Source: Actinomycetota bacterium (GTDB lineage Bacteria; Actinomycetota; Actinomycetes; S36-B12). From it: DNA of 6,968 bases. The stretch lies in the NCBI GenBank assembly GCA_026392575.1, contig JAPLBU010000243.1, positions 1 to 6,968 of the forward strand. Reading direction: 5' to 3'. The notes beneath the pieces are model-generated. The model was given only the letters and a program-made list of their open reading frames with translations. It was not told where the DNA came from and searched no databases. This document shows, in pieces, positions 1 through 5,425 of this stretch. A program made the translations under genes and the position numbers. How positions within the stretch are numbered: the stretch's first letter is position 1; every line of letters begins with the position of its first letter.

Positions 1-270
1 AGAGGCGGACGGGAAGTTCGACAGCACCAGCACGCCGAACTCAGCGATCCGGTCGCCGAGGGCACCGATGACGTCGAGCCCGGAGGGGCCGTGGCCGAGA
101 TCCAGGTCCACGATTAGGGCCTCGGGGTCGTGCTTGTCGAGAAGTGACAAGGCGGCCTCGGCCGTATCAGCCTGATGCACGAGGAAGCCGCGGCCCACGA
201 GAATTTCGCTAATCAGACCGCGCAGGAATGAGTCGTCCTCGACGACCAGGACCTGACGGGGAGTGGGCAT
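1..270 (-). CDS. Response regulator, receiver domain (3' end outside window)
   Basis: The 90 visible residues form most of a CheY-like receiver domain, the phosphorylation-controlled half of a two-component regulator in the cytoplasm. The sequence starts MPTPRQVLVVEDDSF, giving the acidic metal-binding cluster E11-D12-D13. The likely phospho-acceptor is D55 in LIVDLDLG, and S84 in LVLSNF fits the conserved Thr/Ser switch position. The distal part of the domain, with the conserved Lys, and any output domain lie off the left edge, so DNA binding cannot be confirmed; the DLDLG-x-GPSG style resembles actinobacterial regulators that usually carry a LuxR-type helix-turn-helix. The ATG at 270 is chosen because no good upstream start exists and a TACGGT hexamer sits 7 nt before it, which suggests a leaderless transcript. 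It diverges from the exported protein gene at 425. No partner kinase is visible. Confidence 0.9.
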   Translation of the reverse strand, partial: MPTPRQVLVVEDDSFLRGLISEILVGRGFLVHQADTAEAALSLLDKHDPEALIVDLDLGHGPSGLDVIGALGDRIAEFGVLVLSNFPSAS

Positions 271-277
271 GGTGAAC

Positions 278-306
278 ACCGTACGGCTGAGATAACCGAA
301 TGTCTG
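278..306 (-). promoter_or_regulatory. Candidate promoter of the response regulator gene
   Basis: Reading the minus strand there is CAGACA (306 to 301, matching the GACA half of a -35 box), a 17-nt spacer, and TACGGT (283 to 278, fitting the TANNNT -10 pattern). Seven nucleotides later comes the ATG at 270, so transcription would start at or next to the start codon. The proximal 13-bp repeat lies inside the spacer, so a protein bound there would probably hinder RNA polymerase. This is inferred from sequence alone. Confidence 0.5.
288..300 (+). repeat. 13-bp direct repeat, copy 1 (TGAGATAACCGAA)
   Basis: The first of two exact copies of TGAGATAACCGAA in the divergent region between the response regulator and the exported protein gene. 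It lies between the proposed -35 and -10 of the regulator gene. The two copies start 26 bp apart. The repeat is not palindromic, so each copy would be one monomer site or half-site if it is an operator. Confidence 0.65.
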
Positions 307-313
307 GCGTTGT

Positions 314-326
314 TGAGATAACCGAA
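314..326 (+). repeat. 13-bp direct repeat, copy 2 (TGAGATAACCGAA)
   Basis: The second exact copy of the 13-mer, 13 bp beyond the end of copy 1. Relative to the proposed leaderless start of the response regulator gene at 270 it covers about -44 to -56, a usual activator position. It is also upstream of any promoter for the gene at 425. A role as a binding site, perhaps for the neighbouring regulator itself, is inference. Confidence 0.65.
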
Positions 327-356
327 CTTTGGGGCCTCTCGAGTGATGTTGCTTCC

Positions 357-362
357 TACCTT
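357..362 (+). promoter_or_regulatory. Weak candidate -10 for the exported protein gene
   Basis: TACCTT fits the TANNNT pattern and would start transcription near 369, leaving a leader of about 55 nt with a Shine-Dalgarno sequence. I see no convincing -35 box at the right distance, so an activator may be required or the real promoter may lie elsewhere in 327-400. Confidence 0.25.
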
Positions 363-413
363 GTAGCTCTCCAGCTTTTCGCACTGGACTGGAAGCAAGC
401 CGTTCGTAGGAAC

Positions 414-428
414 AGGAGCCCGATGTGA
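414..428 (+). promoter_or_regulatory. RBS with overlapping ATG-TGA and GTG starts
   Basis: AGGAG at 414-418 is followed by the run ATGTGACG. The ATG at 423 is followed immediately by TGA (426-428), a start-stop pair coding for one residue. The GTG at 425, 6 nt after AGGAG, opens the long frame with a clear signal peptide. The real start is therefore GTG, and the ATG may compete for initiating ribosomes. Confidence 0.6.
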
Positions 429-1102
429 CGCGTGATCGACTTCTTCTTGCTTTAGGCACGGTGACCGCTGTGGCTGCTGGTCTGCTGCTTGGTGCGGCAC
501 CTGCCTCGGCGGCGTCCTACACCCTGAACCTGACGATGGATGCCACGACGTGTGTCGTCACGGCACCGGCGACGCAGACCCTTCAGACCGGCGATTCGGT
601 GACCATCACCAACACCGCAGGTGGAGCTTCGGGTTGCCAATTGTTCATTGTGGGAACGTCGAACCTCACAGGCTGGACTCAGACGTTGGGTGCTGGCGCG
701 ACCGTCTCCCTAGCGGGCTCAGCTTCAACCTTCTCTAGCATGGGCATGAATCCTTCAATCACGTTGGTCGTGGGAACCGTCTCGGCCGACATCTACACGG
801 ATCGTGCGGGTCGGGTGTCGACGGTAGCCACTTACTCCAGTAGCGGCGGTGGAGGGGGAAGTGGTGGGTCGGGTGGTGTAAGCGGAGCCACGTCAGGCTC
901 CGGCCCCGCACCTCTGATGCAGCAGTTCGCTAGGCCGGCGATGGGCACCTGCGATGCCGCGCAGCCCGAGGGTCTGAACTGGGCAGGGGTTGCATCCGGC
1001 GGCTGGAGCGAGAGCTGGGCGCAGTGGGCGAACGGCGGCCAGGGCGGCACTGTGTGCACGCGGATGCTCGAGTACGTGAACAGCTGGCGTATCGCATCCT
1101 GA
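425..1102 (+). CDS. Secreted two-module protein with Gly/Ser linker, function unknown
   Basis: The 225-residue product has a Sec signal peptide: R3 and R5, a hydrophobic run at about 6-24, and a probable cut after ASA at 29. Residues 30-138 look like an all-beta module with C43 and C71, probably disulfide-bonded. A flexible Gly/Ser linker spans about 138-160. The C-terminal module, about 163-225, starts LMQQFARPAMGTCD and contains LNWAGVASGGWSESWAQW, with C176 and C211 as a second likely pair and many Trp. I recall this C-terminal module from exported proteins of other actinobacteria, but I know no function for it. There is no LPXTG anchor or C-terminal membrane segment, so it is probably released or held non-covalently. 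Codon choice is looser than in the genes to the right (CTT-CTT-CTT-GCT-TTA at codons 6-10), which may hint at acquired DNA. It diverges from the response regulator, a plausible controller. Confidence 0.85.
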   Translation: MTRDRLLLALGTVTAVAAGLLLGAAPASAASYTLNLTMDATTCVVTAPATQTLQTGDSVTITNTAGGASGCQLFIVGTSNLTGWTQTLGAGATVSLAGSASTFSSMGMNPSITLVVGTVSADIYTDRAGRVSTVATYSSSGGGGGSGGSGGVSGATSGSGPAPLMQQFARPAMGTCDAAQPEGLNWAGVASGGWSESWAQWANGGQGGTVCTRMLEYVNSWRIAS

Positions 1103-1103
1103 C

Positions 1104-1205
1104 TTGAGTGGTCTGGGAAGTAGCGCGTGCGGATATCTCAACGGTGCGGCGCTCAGCACGGTGCACATCGATGCTGACGGTGATGAGTTGTCACTGAAGA
1201 GCTAG
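1104..1205 (+). pseudogene. Possible 3' remnant of a lost gene
   Basis: After the exported protein gene, the plus-strand frame ending at TAG 1203-1205 reads in a protein-like way: GSSACGYLNGAALSTVHIDA, then DGDELSLKS and stop. Codons are largely G/C-ending. The frame is open only from 1080 (TGA at 1077) and has no good start or ribosome site; TTG at 1104 is the only possible one. Its stop overlaps the DUF4031 stop in a shared CTAG, as for the intact convergent pair at 5040-5043. I do not recognise the family. It could be a decayed gene tail or chance; otherwise this gap holds no clear gene or terminator. Confidence 0.25.
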
Positions 1206-1471
1206 GCATTACGCAGCGAAGGGCGCTGTCGTTGTCCTGATGCGTAGAGAGCGGTAACGACCTCACGCGAAGTGACGGGGATAGCGCCCTTTGCTATTGC
1301 CTGGTCCCGATACTCATCGGGGATGTCGTAGTGATCACCCTCGAAGCCGCGTTCGGGGATCCCGAGCTCGCGTGCGAAATCATGCAGTTCGTCTACTGAC
1401 GTGTCACTGATTAGATGGCACCAGAATCGATCGTGGGCGGGCCAGATAGCAGTGTCAACGAGGATCGCCAC
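1202..1471 (-). CDS. DUF4031 domain-containing protein
   Basis: This small cytoplasmic protein of 89 residues matches the DUF4031 family along its length: AILVDTAIW-P-A-H at the start (W10, H13), W17 and H19 with SDTS at 22-25, GDHYDIP at 45-51, and an SRE motif at 68-70. The conserved His, Asp and Tyr residues look like a binding or catalytic site, but no reaction is established to my knowledge. The start is GTG at 1471, two bases after the TAA of the upstream aminotransferase (1476-1474), and no strong Shine-Dalgarno is seen, so translation is probably coupled to that gene. The residues after about 78 (GQRQRPSLRNA) look like a non-conserved tail. The stop at 1204-1202 lies in a CTAG shared with the possible remnant on the other strand. 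Confidence 0.87.
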   Translation of the reverse strand: MAILVDTAIWPAHDRFWCHLISDTSVDELHDFARELGIPERGFEGDHYDIPDEYRDQAIAKGAIPVTSREVVTALYASGQRQRPSLRNA

Positions 1472-1473
1472 GA

Positions 1474-2646
1474 TTACGCGAGCCCCGCACGAAGGCGATC
1501 CAGGGCCTCGTCAAGCACGGTGGTTCGCTTGCAGAACGCCCACCGCACGAACGGGGCACCGATCGATGGGTCGTCGCAGAACACCTGATGCGGAATGGCG
1601 ACGACACCGGTGCGGCGCGGCAGGTCACGGCAGAAGGCCAGCCCGTCGACGTAGCCGAACCCACTGACGTCGGTGCTGACGAAGTACGTTCCCTCGGTCG
1701 GAATGATCCGGAAGCCCAGATCGGCAAGTCCCGCACTGAGCAGGTCGCGTTTCGTGGCGAGATCGGCACGGAAGTCGGTGAAGTACTCGTCGGGCAGGCT
1801 CAGGCCGAATGCCATCGCATGCTGGAACGGGCCACTGGACACATAGGACAGGTGCTGCCGCACCACGCGTACGGCGGCGATGAGCTCGACCGGTCCGGTC
1901 GCCCAACCAACCTTCCAACCCGTGAACGAGAACGTCTTACCGCCCGAGCCGACTGTGACGGTGCGCTCCCACATCCCCGGGAGGGTCGCGATGGGCGTGT
2001 GCTGGTGCCCCTCGAACCACAGGTGCTCGTAGGCCTCGTCGGAGAGGACGAGAAGGTCGTTGTCGATCGCGATCCGGGCAACCTCGGCCAGTTCGGCAGG
2101 CGTGAACACGATGCCGGTCGGGTTATGGGGGGAGTTGAGCAGGATAAGTCGCGTGCGCGGAGTGATCGCGACGCGCAGGGCATCGAGATCGGGGCGCAGG
2201 CCGGGTCCGTTCATGGGCACGCCGACTCGTCGGCCGCGTGCCAGCGAGATACCGGCTGCGTAGATGTCGAACCAGGGTTCGAAGACGACAACCTCGTCGT
2301 CTTCATCGACGAGTGACATCAGTGCGGACTGGATCACCTCCGACGCGCCGGTCCCCACGACGACCTCGGTGTCCGGATCGACGTCGAGACCGTAGAAGCG
2401 GCGCTGGTGCTCGGCGATTGCTGCGCGCAGAAGCGGCAGGCCGTTCGGTGGCGGGTACTGGTTGCCGCGGCCATCGGTGATGGCGGCAATAGCCACGTCC
2501 TTGAGGGCCTGCGGGCCATCAGTGTCGGGGAAGCCCTGTCCGAGATTGATCGCTCCCACCTCGGCTGCGAGCGTGGACATCTCAGCGAAGATCGATGTGG
2601 TGTGCTCCGCCATGCGGGGGACGAGCGGAGGCTGCCGTCTGGACAT
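1474..2646 (-). CDS. PLP-dependent class I/II aminotransferase (DapC/Rv0858c-like)
   Basis: This 390-residue fold-type I enzyme transfers an amino group from an amino acid to a 2-oxo acid in the cytoplasm. Visible signatures are NLGQGFPD (34-41), the N-terminal substrate-loop motif of the aspartate-aminotransferase Igamma group; NSPHNPTG (171-178) with PLP-contacting N175; SDEAYEH with D203 and Y206; the Schiff-base lysine K237 in SGGKTFSFTGWK; and R368 in FVRWAFCKR, which binds the substrate carboxylate. Length is normal and all key residues are present. By recalled similarity it is close to mycobacterial Rv0858c, described as N-succinyldiaminopimelate aminotransferase in lysine and cell-wall precursor synthesis. 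Kynurenine, glutamine and methionine aminotransferases look alike, so the substrate is not settled. ATG at 2646 is preferred over M12 because the extra N-terminus aligns with the family and a TACCGT box sits 6 nt upstream. DUF4031 follows in the same transcript. Confidence 0.94.
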   Translation of the reverse strand: MSRRQPPLVPRMAEHTTSIFAEMSTLAAEVGAINLGQGFPDTDGPQALKDVAIAAITDGRGNQYPPPNGLPLLRAAIAEHQRRFYGLDVDPDTEVVVGTGASEVIQSALMSLVDEDDEVVVFEPWFDIYAAGISLARGRRVGVPMNGPGLRPDLDALRVAITPRTRLILLNSPHNPTGIVFTPAELAEVARIAIDNDLLVLSDEAYEHLWFEGHQHTPIATLPGMWERTVTVGSGGKTFSFTGWKVGWATGPVELIAAVRVVRQHLSYVSSGPFQHAMAFGLSLPDEYFTDFRADLATKRDLLSAGLADLGFRIIPTEGTYFVSTDVSGFGYVDGLAFCRDLPRRTGVVAIPHQVFCDDPSIGAPFVRWAFCKRTTVLDEALDRLRAGLA

Positions 2647-2652
2647 GCGTGA

Positions 2653-2658
2653 ACGGTA
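2653..2658 (-). promoter_or_regulatory. Candidate leaderless -10 of the aminotransferase gene
   Basis: The minus strand reads TACCGT, then six bases, then the ATG at 2646. No Shine-Dalgarno is present in this 44-bp gap after the protease stop, which supports a leaderless start. No -35 box is obvious. The aminotransferase can thus be transcribed independently of the protease gene upstream. Confidence 0.5.
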
Positions 2659-2690
2659 GCGCGGCGCTGATGTGCCGGCTGGCCATGCGG

Positions 2691-4178
2691 CTAACGGCGT
2701 GGAGTGACGATGATCGGCAGCGACTCGGCGATGCCGACTTCATTCTGGGCACGCAGCACGCATGAGTAGCGGACGGACCGCATCGCGGTGATGACCGCCC
2801 GCCCGGCCTTCACGGGTGCCCCTCGTCGTGCCCCGCCGTCGACGGGCGTGCAGACCACGCGGGTCGAGACGAGGGTGCCGCCGTTGGCATCGGTGCGAGA
2901 AACCCGGAAAGCAGTGGTGCCGCGGTTCGCGGTACTGGCCTTGGTGATCCTCCCGACGACCGGCACCGCCGCCGGTGTCACGGGGATCGGACCGGCGACG
3001 GGCGAGTTCCCGTTGGCATTGCCAGCGATTCCCGTGACGTCGTAAGACGTTCCGTTGACGAGTCCGTCAACGGCACAGTACGAGGGGGCACCGTCGCGAC
3101 GAGGTTCGGCGAAGCAGTTCCACGCCTGACCCGTCACTGGGTCGACGACCGTCGCTGCGAAGGCTGTGATGGGAGCGGCGTCGCCGGCGACGAAGCCCAC
3201 GACAATCCGAGCAGACTGTGGTGTCGCCGAGAGCGTGGGTGCGACGGCGGGGATATCAGTGGGGCCTGGCTTGGGGACAGCGATGGCCTTGTTCGCGATG
3301 AGGAAGTCCAGTTGCGAAGCGACCCGGGTGTAGACACCGGGAAGGTCGATTGCGCAATCCTCGCCCCAGCTGACGATCCCGACGAGGCGAGCCCCGTCGC
3401 CGTCTCCGGCCACCAAAGGCCCACCCGAGTCACCATTGCAGCTGTCGATCACCCTGCCGTCATTGGTGAGGCCGGCGGCGCACAGCATCACGCGAGCATC
3501 GGCATCGGAGGAGCCGAAGCCCTTGAAGGTGTAGCCGCCGATGGTGAAGGGCGCACCTGCACCGCAGCTGGCATCGGGGAAGATCACGAGATTCCCGACC
3601 CGGAAGGCGTCGGGAAAGGTCTTCCCTGACGTCGACGTGTTCCCCCACCCGGCGACGCGCACACCACTGCCTGATGCCGTCGCGTTCGCTGCCTCCTCGA
3701 CGGTGATCGGCTGCAGGTACGGAATATCGGTGACGGGCTCTGCCAGGGTCAGGACAGCGACATCATTGGCGGCGGACGAACGCTTGTAGTCCGGACTGGG
3801 CGTGACCTGGGTGACCTTCAGGAGCCGCAGGTCGTCACCCCGCAGGGTCGGGCCGATTCCGATCAGGATCTCCGACGGTCCTTGGATGCTCCCGGTCTTC
3901 TGGTCGACGACGCAGTGGGCAGCCGTCACGACCGTCGTAGGGGTCGTGAGCGTTCCTCCGCAGAACTGCGCCTGGAACGCACCCTCCTTCTGAACGCGGT
4001 CGGCGCTGAGGAGTGCCACGAGGAAGGGGAACTGCGAGGCGACACCGAGGTCGCCGTTGACGACAACGGGTCGAGCGGCGGGGGCCGCGGACGCCGACTG
4101 GCCAAGCGTGAGCCCGGTCAGCACGGTGGCGATGACAGCCAGCGTGATGACCCGAGCGAACGTCCGGCCTGAGCTCAT
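2691..4178 (-). CDS. Secreted trypsin-like serine protease (S1A) with Ig/FnIII-like tail
   Basis: The 495-residue precursor has a Sec signal peptide (R5, R9, hydrophobic 10-26, ASA near 29-31). The chymotrypsin-fold domain covers about 37-298 with an intact triad: H88 in TAAHC, D139 in NDVAVLTL, S251 in CNGDSGGP. D245, six residues before the nucleophile, corresponds to trypsin Asp189, predicting cleavage after Arg or Lys. C72/C89 and C246/C274 fit the conserved disulfides, and C204/C232 is a likely third. VVNG at 39-42 occupies the place of the trypsin IVGG N-terminus, so activation needs removal of a short propeptide. A linker leads to a first beta domain (about 310-403, FnIII-like, C355 and C367) and a second (about 405-495, C443 and C473), probably for adhesion or substrate binding. 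There is no wall anchor. It diverges from the SDR gene and appears leaderless. The physiological target is unknown. Confidence 0.93.
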   Translation of the reverse strand: MSSGRTFARVITLAVIATVLTGLTLGQSASAAPAARPVVVNGDLGVASQFPFLVALLSADRVQKEGAFQAQFCGGTLTTPTTVVTAAHCVVDQKTGSIQGPSEILIGIGPTLRGDDLRLLKVTQVTPSPDYKRSSAANDVAVLTLAEPVTDIPYLQPITVEEAANATASGSGVRVAGWGNTSTSGKTFPDAFRVGNLVIFPDASCGAGAPFTIGGYTFKGFGSSDADARVMLCAAGLTNDGRVIDSCNGDSGGPLVAGDGDGARLVGIVSWGEDCAIDLPGVYTRVASQLDFLIANKAIAVPKPGPTDIPAVAPTLSATPQSARIVVGFVAGDAAPITAFAATVVDPVTGQAWNCFAEPRRDGAPSYCAVDGLVNGTSYDVTGIAGNANGNSPVAGPIPVTPAAVPVVGRITKASTANRGTTAFRVSRTDANGGTLVSTRVVCTPVDGGARRGAPVKAGRAVITAMRSVRYSCVLRAQNEVGIAESLPIIVTPRR

Positions 4179-4184
4179 GAGGCC

Positions 4185-4194
4185 ACGCTACGTT
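4185..4194. promoter_or_regulatory. Symmetric divergent -10 block, protease / SDR
   Basis: The block ACGCTACGTT holds a minus-strand TANNNT (TAGCGT, 4190 to 4185), six bases before the protease ATG at 4178, and a plus-strand TANNNT (TACGTT, 4189-4194). The two share the central TA. The plus element would start near 4201 and give the SDR gene a leader of about 60 nt. No -35 box is clear for either direction. Confidence 0.45.
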
Positions 4195-4242
4195 GGAGGG
4201 GACGTTCACGGCCCGATTGGGGTGGCCGGGCTCCCTGATGGT

Positions 4243-4260
4243 GGAGAAAGCGAGCAGTTG
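4243..4260 (+). promoter_or_regulatory. RBS region deciding the SDR start
   Basis: GGAG at 4243-4246 in a purine-rich run is the best Shine-Dalgarno. It is 14 nt from the ATG at 4261, somewhat long, and 11 nt from an in-frame TTG at 4258 directly before it. ATG is preferred, but TTG would add only one residue. Confidence 0.4.
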
Positions 4261-5043
4261 ATGCCGACAGCACTGATCACAGGTCCGACATCGGGGATCG
4301 GACGGGGATTCGCCGAGGAGTTCGCCCGCAAGGGATTCAACCTCGTACTCGTGGCGCGCGATGAGGTCCGCCTGAACGCGCTGGCAGCCGAGTTCGAGTC
4401 GACCTATGGCGTGGCCTGCGAGGTACTGCCTGCCGATCTCACCATCCGCGCGGATGTCGATCGGGTGGCCGAGCGCCTGGCCGATACCGGGAGTCCTGTC
4501 GGAGCGCTGGTCAACAACGCCGGGTTCGGGCTGAACCGCTCGTTCCTCACCGCGTCGGTCGACGACGAGCAGCGGATGATCGATGTGCTGGTGACGGCCG
4601 TGATGCGGTTGACGCGGGCGGCTGTTCCGGGGATGGTCGACCGTCGCACCGGCATGGTGATCAACGTCAGCAGTGTCGCTTCGTGGATCACCGGTGGCAC
4701 CTACTCGGCTGCGAAGGCGTGGGTGACGGTCTTCAGCGAGAGCCTTGCTCAGGAGCTCGACGGCACGGGCGTGCGTGTGACGGCGGTATGCCCGGGGTTC
4801 GTGCACACCGAGTTCCACGAGCGTGCAGGGATCGACATGTCGTCGATGCCCGAATGGATGTGGCTGGATGTGCCCGCGGTGGTGAATCAGGCGATGCGCG
4901 ATGTCGCGCGCAGTCGACCTGTCAGCGTGGCCGGTCCGCAGTACAAGGTCTTCTCGGCCTTCCTGCGGCACGGCCCTCGGTCACTTGGCCGGCTGGCCAC
5001 CGCTTCACGTCAGCGCAATCCGCGCTTCGGGGCACGCGACTAG
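4261..5043 (+). CDS. Short-chain dehydrogenase/reductase (SDR), NAD(P)-dependent
   Basis: This classical SDR of 260 residues is a cytoplasmic Rossmann-fold oxidoreductase. It opens directly with the first beta strand and the cofactor motif ALITGPTSGIG (T7-G8-x3-G12-x-G14), so the 4261 start needs no extension although the frame stays open back into the protease gene. R33 after LVLVAR suggests NADP(H) preference. Further marks are D59 in the PADL motif, NNAG at 85-88, a catalytic Ser around 137-138 in INVSSVAS, and the active-site Y148-x3-K152 in TYSAAKAW. The CPGFVHTEF segment follows as usual. Substrate cannot be read from sequence; this subgroup is usually annotated only as an SDR oxidoreductase. 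The gene diverges from the protease, and its TAG overlaps the stop of the next gene on the other strand. Confidence 0.92.
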   Translation: MPTALITGPTSGIGRGFAEEFARKGFNLVLVARDEVRLNALAAEFESTYGVACEVLPADLTIRADVDRVAERLADTGSPVGALVNNAGFGLNRSFLTASVDDEQRMIDVLVTAVMRLTRAAVPGMVDRRTGMVINVSSVASWITGGTYSAAKAWVTVFSESLAQELDGTGVRVTAVCPGFVHTEFHERAGIDMSSMPEWMWLDVPAVVNQAMRDVARSRPVSVAGPQYKVFSAFLRHGPRSLGRLATASRQRNPRFGARD

Positions 5044-5402
5044 TCAGCCGGAAGCCAGGTGGGAGCCTCGTCGAGGGTGATCACCGTCCACCCGCGGAGC
5101 CGGGCTTGGGTCGCGGCCGCGCACGTCATGTCTGCGCACGCGACGGTGACAGGTGCGTCCGGCCAGGTATCGGTGACGGGCGGAAGCAGGGGTTCCACGA
5201 GCAGGTACTCGGCCGTGCGCCGATGGGCGCTGCGCTGGGCGAGGGCGATTGCCGGGAGCAGCTGTGCCAGTTGGCCGTGAGCCACGATGGCGAGCGGCGG
5301 CGGGGGATCGATGAGCGTGATCGACGCGCACAGTCGTGCGGGCAGGGCCGAGTCCGGCCCGTCCACAGGAGTGATGTCCGCCAGCACCAGGACCGTCGTC
5401 AC
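5040..5402 (-). CDS. Small uncharacterised protein, possibly a reduced alpha/beta-hydrolase-like core
   Basis: The product, 120 residues from GTG at 5402 (123 from GTG at 5411), is not a family I can name. It starts with a beta-strand-like VTTVLVLAD, has a second strand segment TLIDPPPPLAIVAHG, then a helix-like stretch LAQLLPAIALAQRSAHRRT, a strand EYLLVEP, and near the end WPDAPVTVACAD and ARLRGWTVITLDEAP. The order strand, xxAHG turn, long helix, LLVEP recalls the nucleophile-elbow region of alpha/beta hydrolases, but the expected Ser is absent (AHGQLA) and no catalytic His follows. It may be a non-enzymatic derivative, which is inference only. GTG 5402 is preferred because TAGGGT lies 7 nt upstream, while at 5411 the start codon would overlap that -10. 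Good coding character, the exact CTAG stop overlap with the SDR and the lack of a rival gene support it being real. Confidence 0.7.
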   Translation of the reverse strand: MTTVLVLADITPVDGPDSALPARLCASITLIDPPPPLAIVAHGQLAQLLPAIALAQRSAHRRTAEYLLVEPLLPPVTDTWPDAPVTVACADMTCAAATQARLRGWTVITLDEAPTWLPAD

Positions 5403-5409
5403 GCCCGAC

Positions 5410-5419
5410 ACCCTAGGCT
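5410..5419. promoter_or_regulatory. Symmetric divergent -10 block, small protein / pyrE
   Basis: ACCCTAGGCT contains TAGGCT on the plus strand (5414-5419), six bases before the pyrE ATG at 5426, and TAGGGT on the minus strand (5415 to 5410), seven bases before GTG at 5402. The hexamers share the central TA, inside the palindrome CCTAGG. Both transcripts would be leaderless, and pyrE would then have no leader in which a PyrR-type or attenuation control could act. No clear -35 box is seen. Confidence 0.5.
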
Positions 5420-5425
5420 GCTGTC

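Noticed and set aside
213..500. Minus-strand open frame of 95 codons across the divergent region
   Set aside because: It overlaps the response regulator and the exported protein gene in other frames and covers the proposed regulatory sites, with no recognisable protein features.
842..900. G-rich stretch as a DNA repeat array
   Set aside because: It is the coding sequence of the Gly/Ser linker, with irregular period at the DNA level.
1153..1177. TCAGCA/TGCTGA inverted repeat as a terminator after the exported protein gene
   Set aside because: The arms are only 6 bp with a 13-nt loop and no T-run follows, so it is too weak to call.
1588..2316. Plus-strand open frame of 242 codons opposite the aminotransferase
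   Set aside because: It is antisense to a complete enzyme with all catalytic residues, and its translation has the biased Gly/Arg/Asp/Glu content of a shadow frame.
4057..4260. N-terminal extension of the SDR frame into the protease gene
   Set aside because: The Rossmann motif begins right after ATG 4261, a ribosome site lies just before it, and the extension only mirrors the protease signal-peptide region.
3835..4971. Long minus-strand open frame of 378 codons
   Set aside because: It crosses the divergent promoter and overlaps both the protease and the SDR in other frames. Its translation is low-complexity His/Arg-rich, typical of a shadow in high-G+C DNA.
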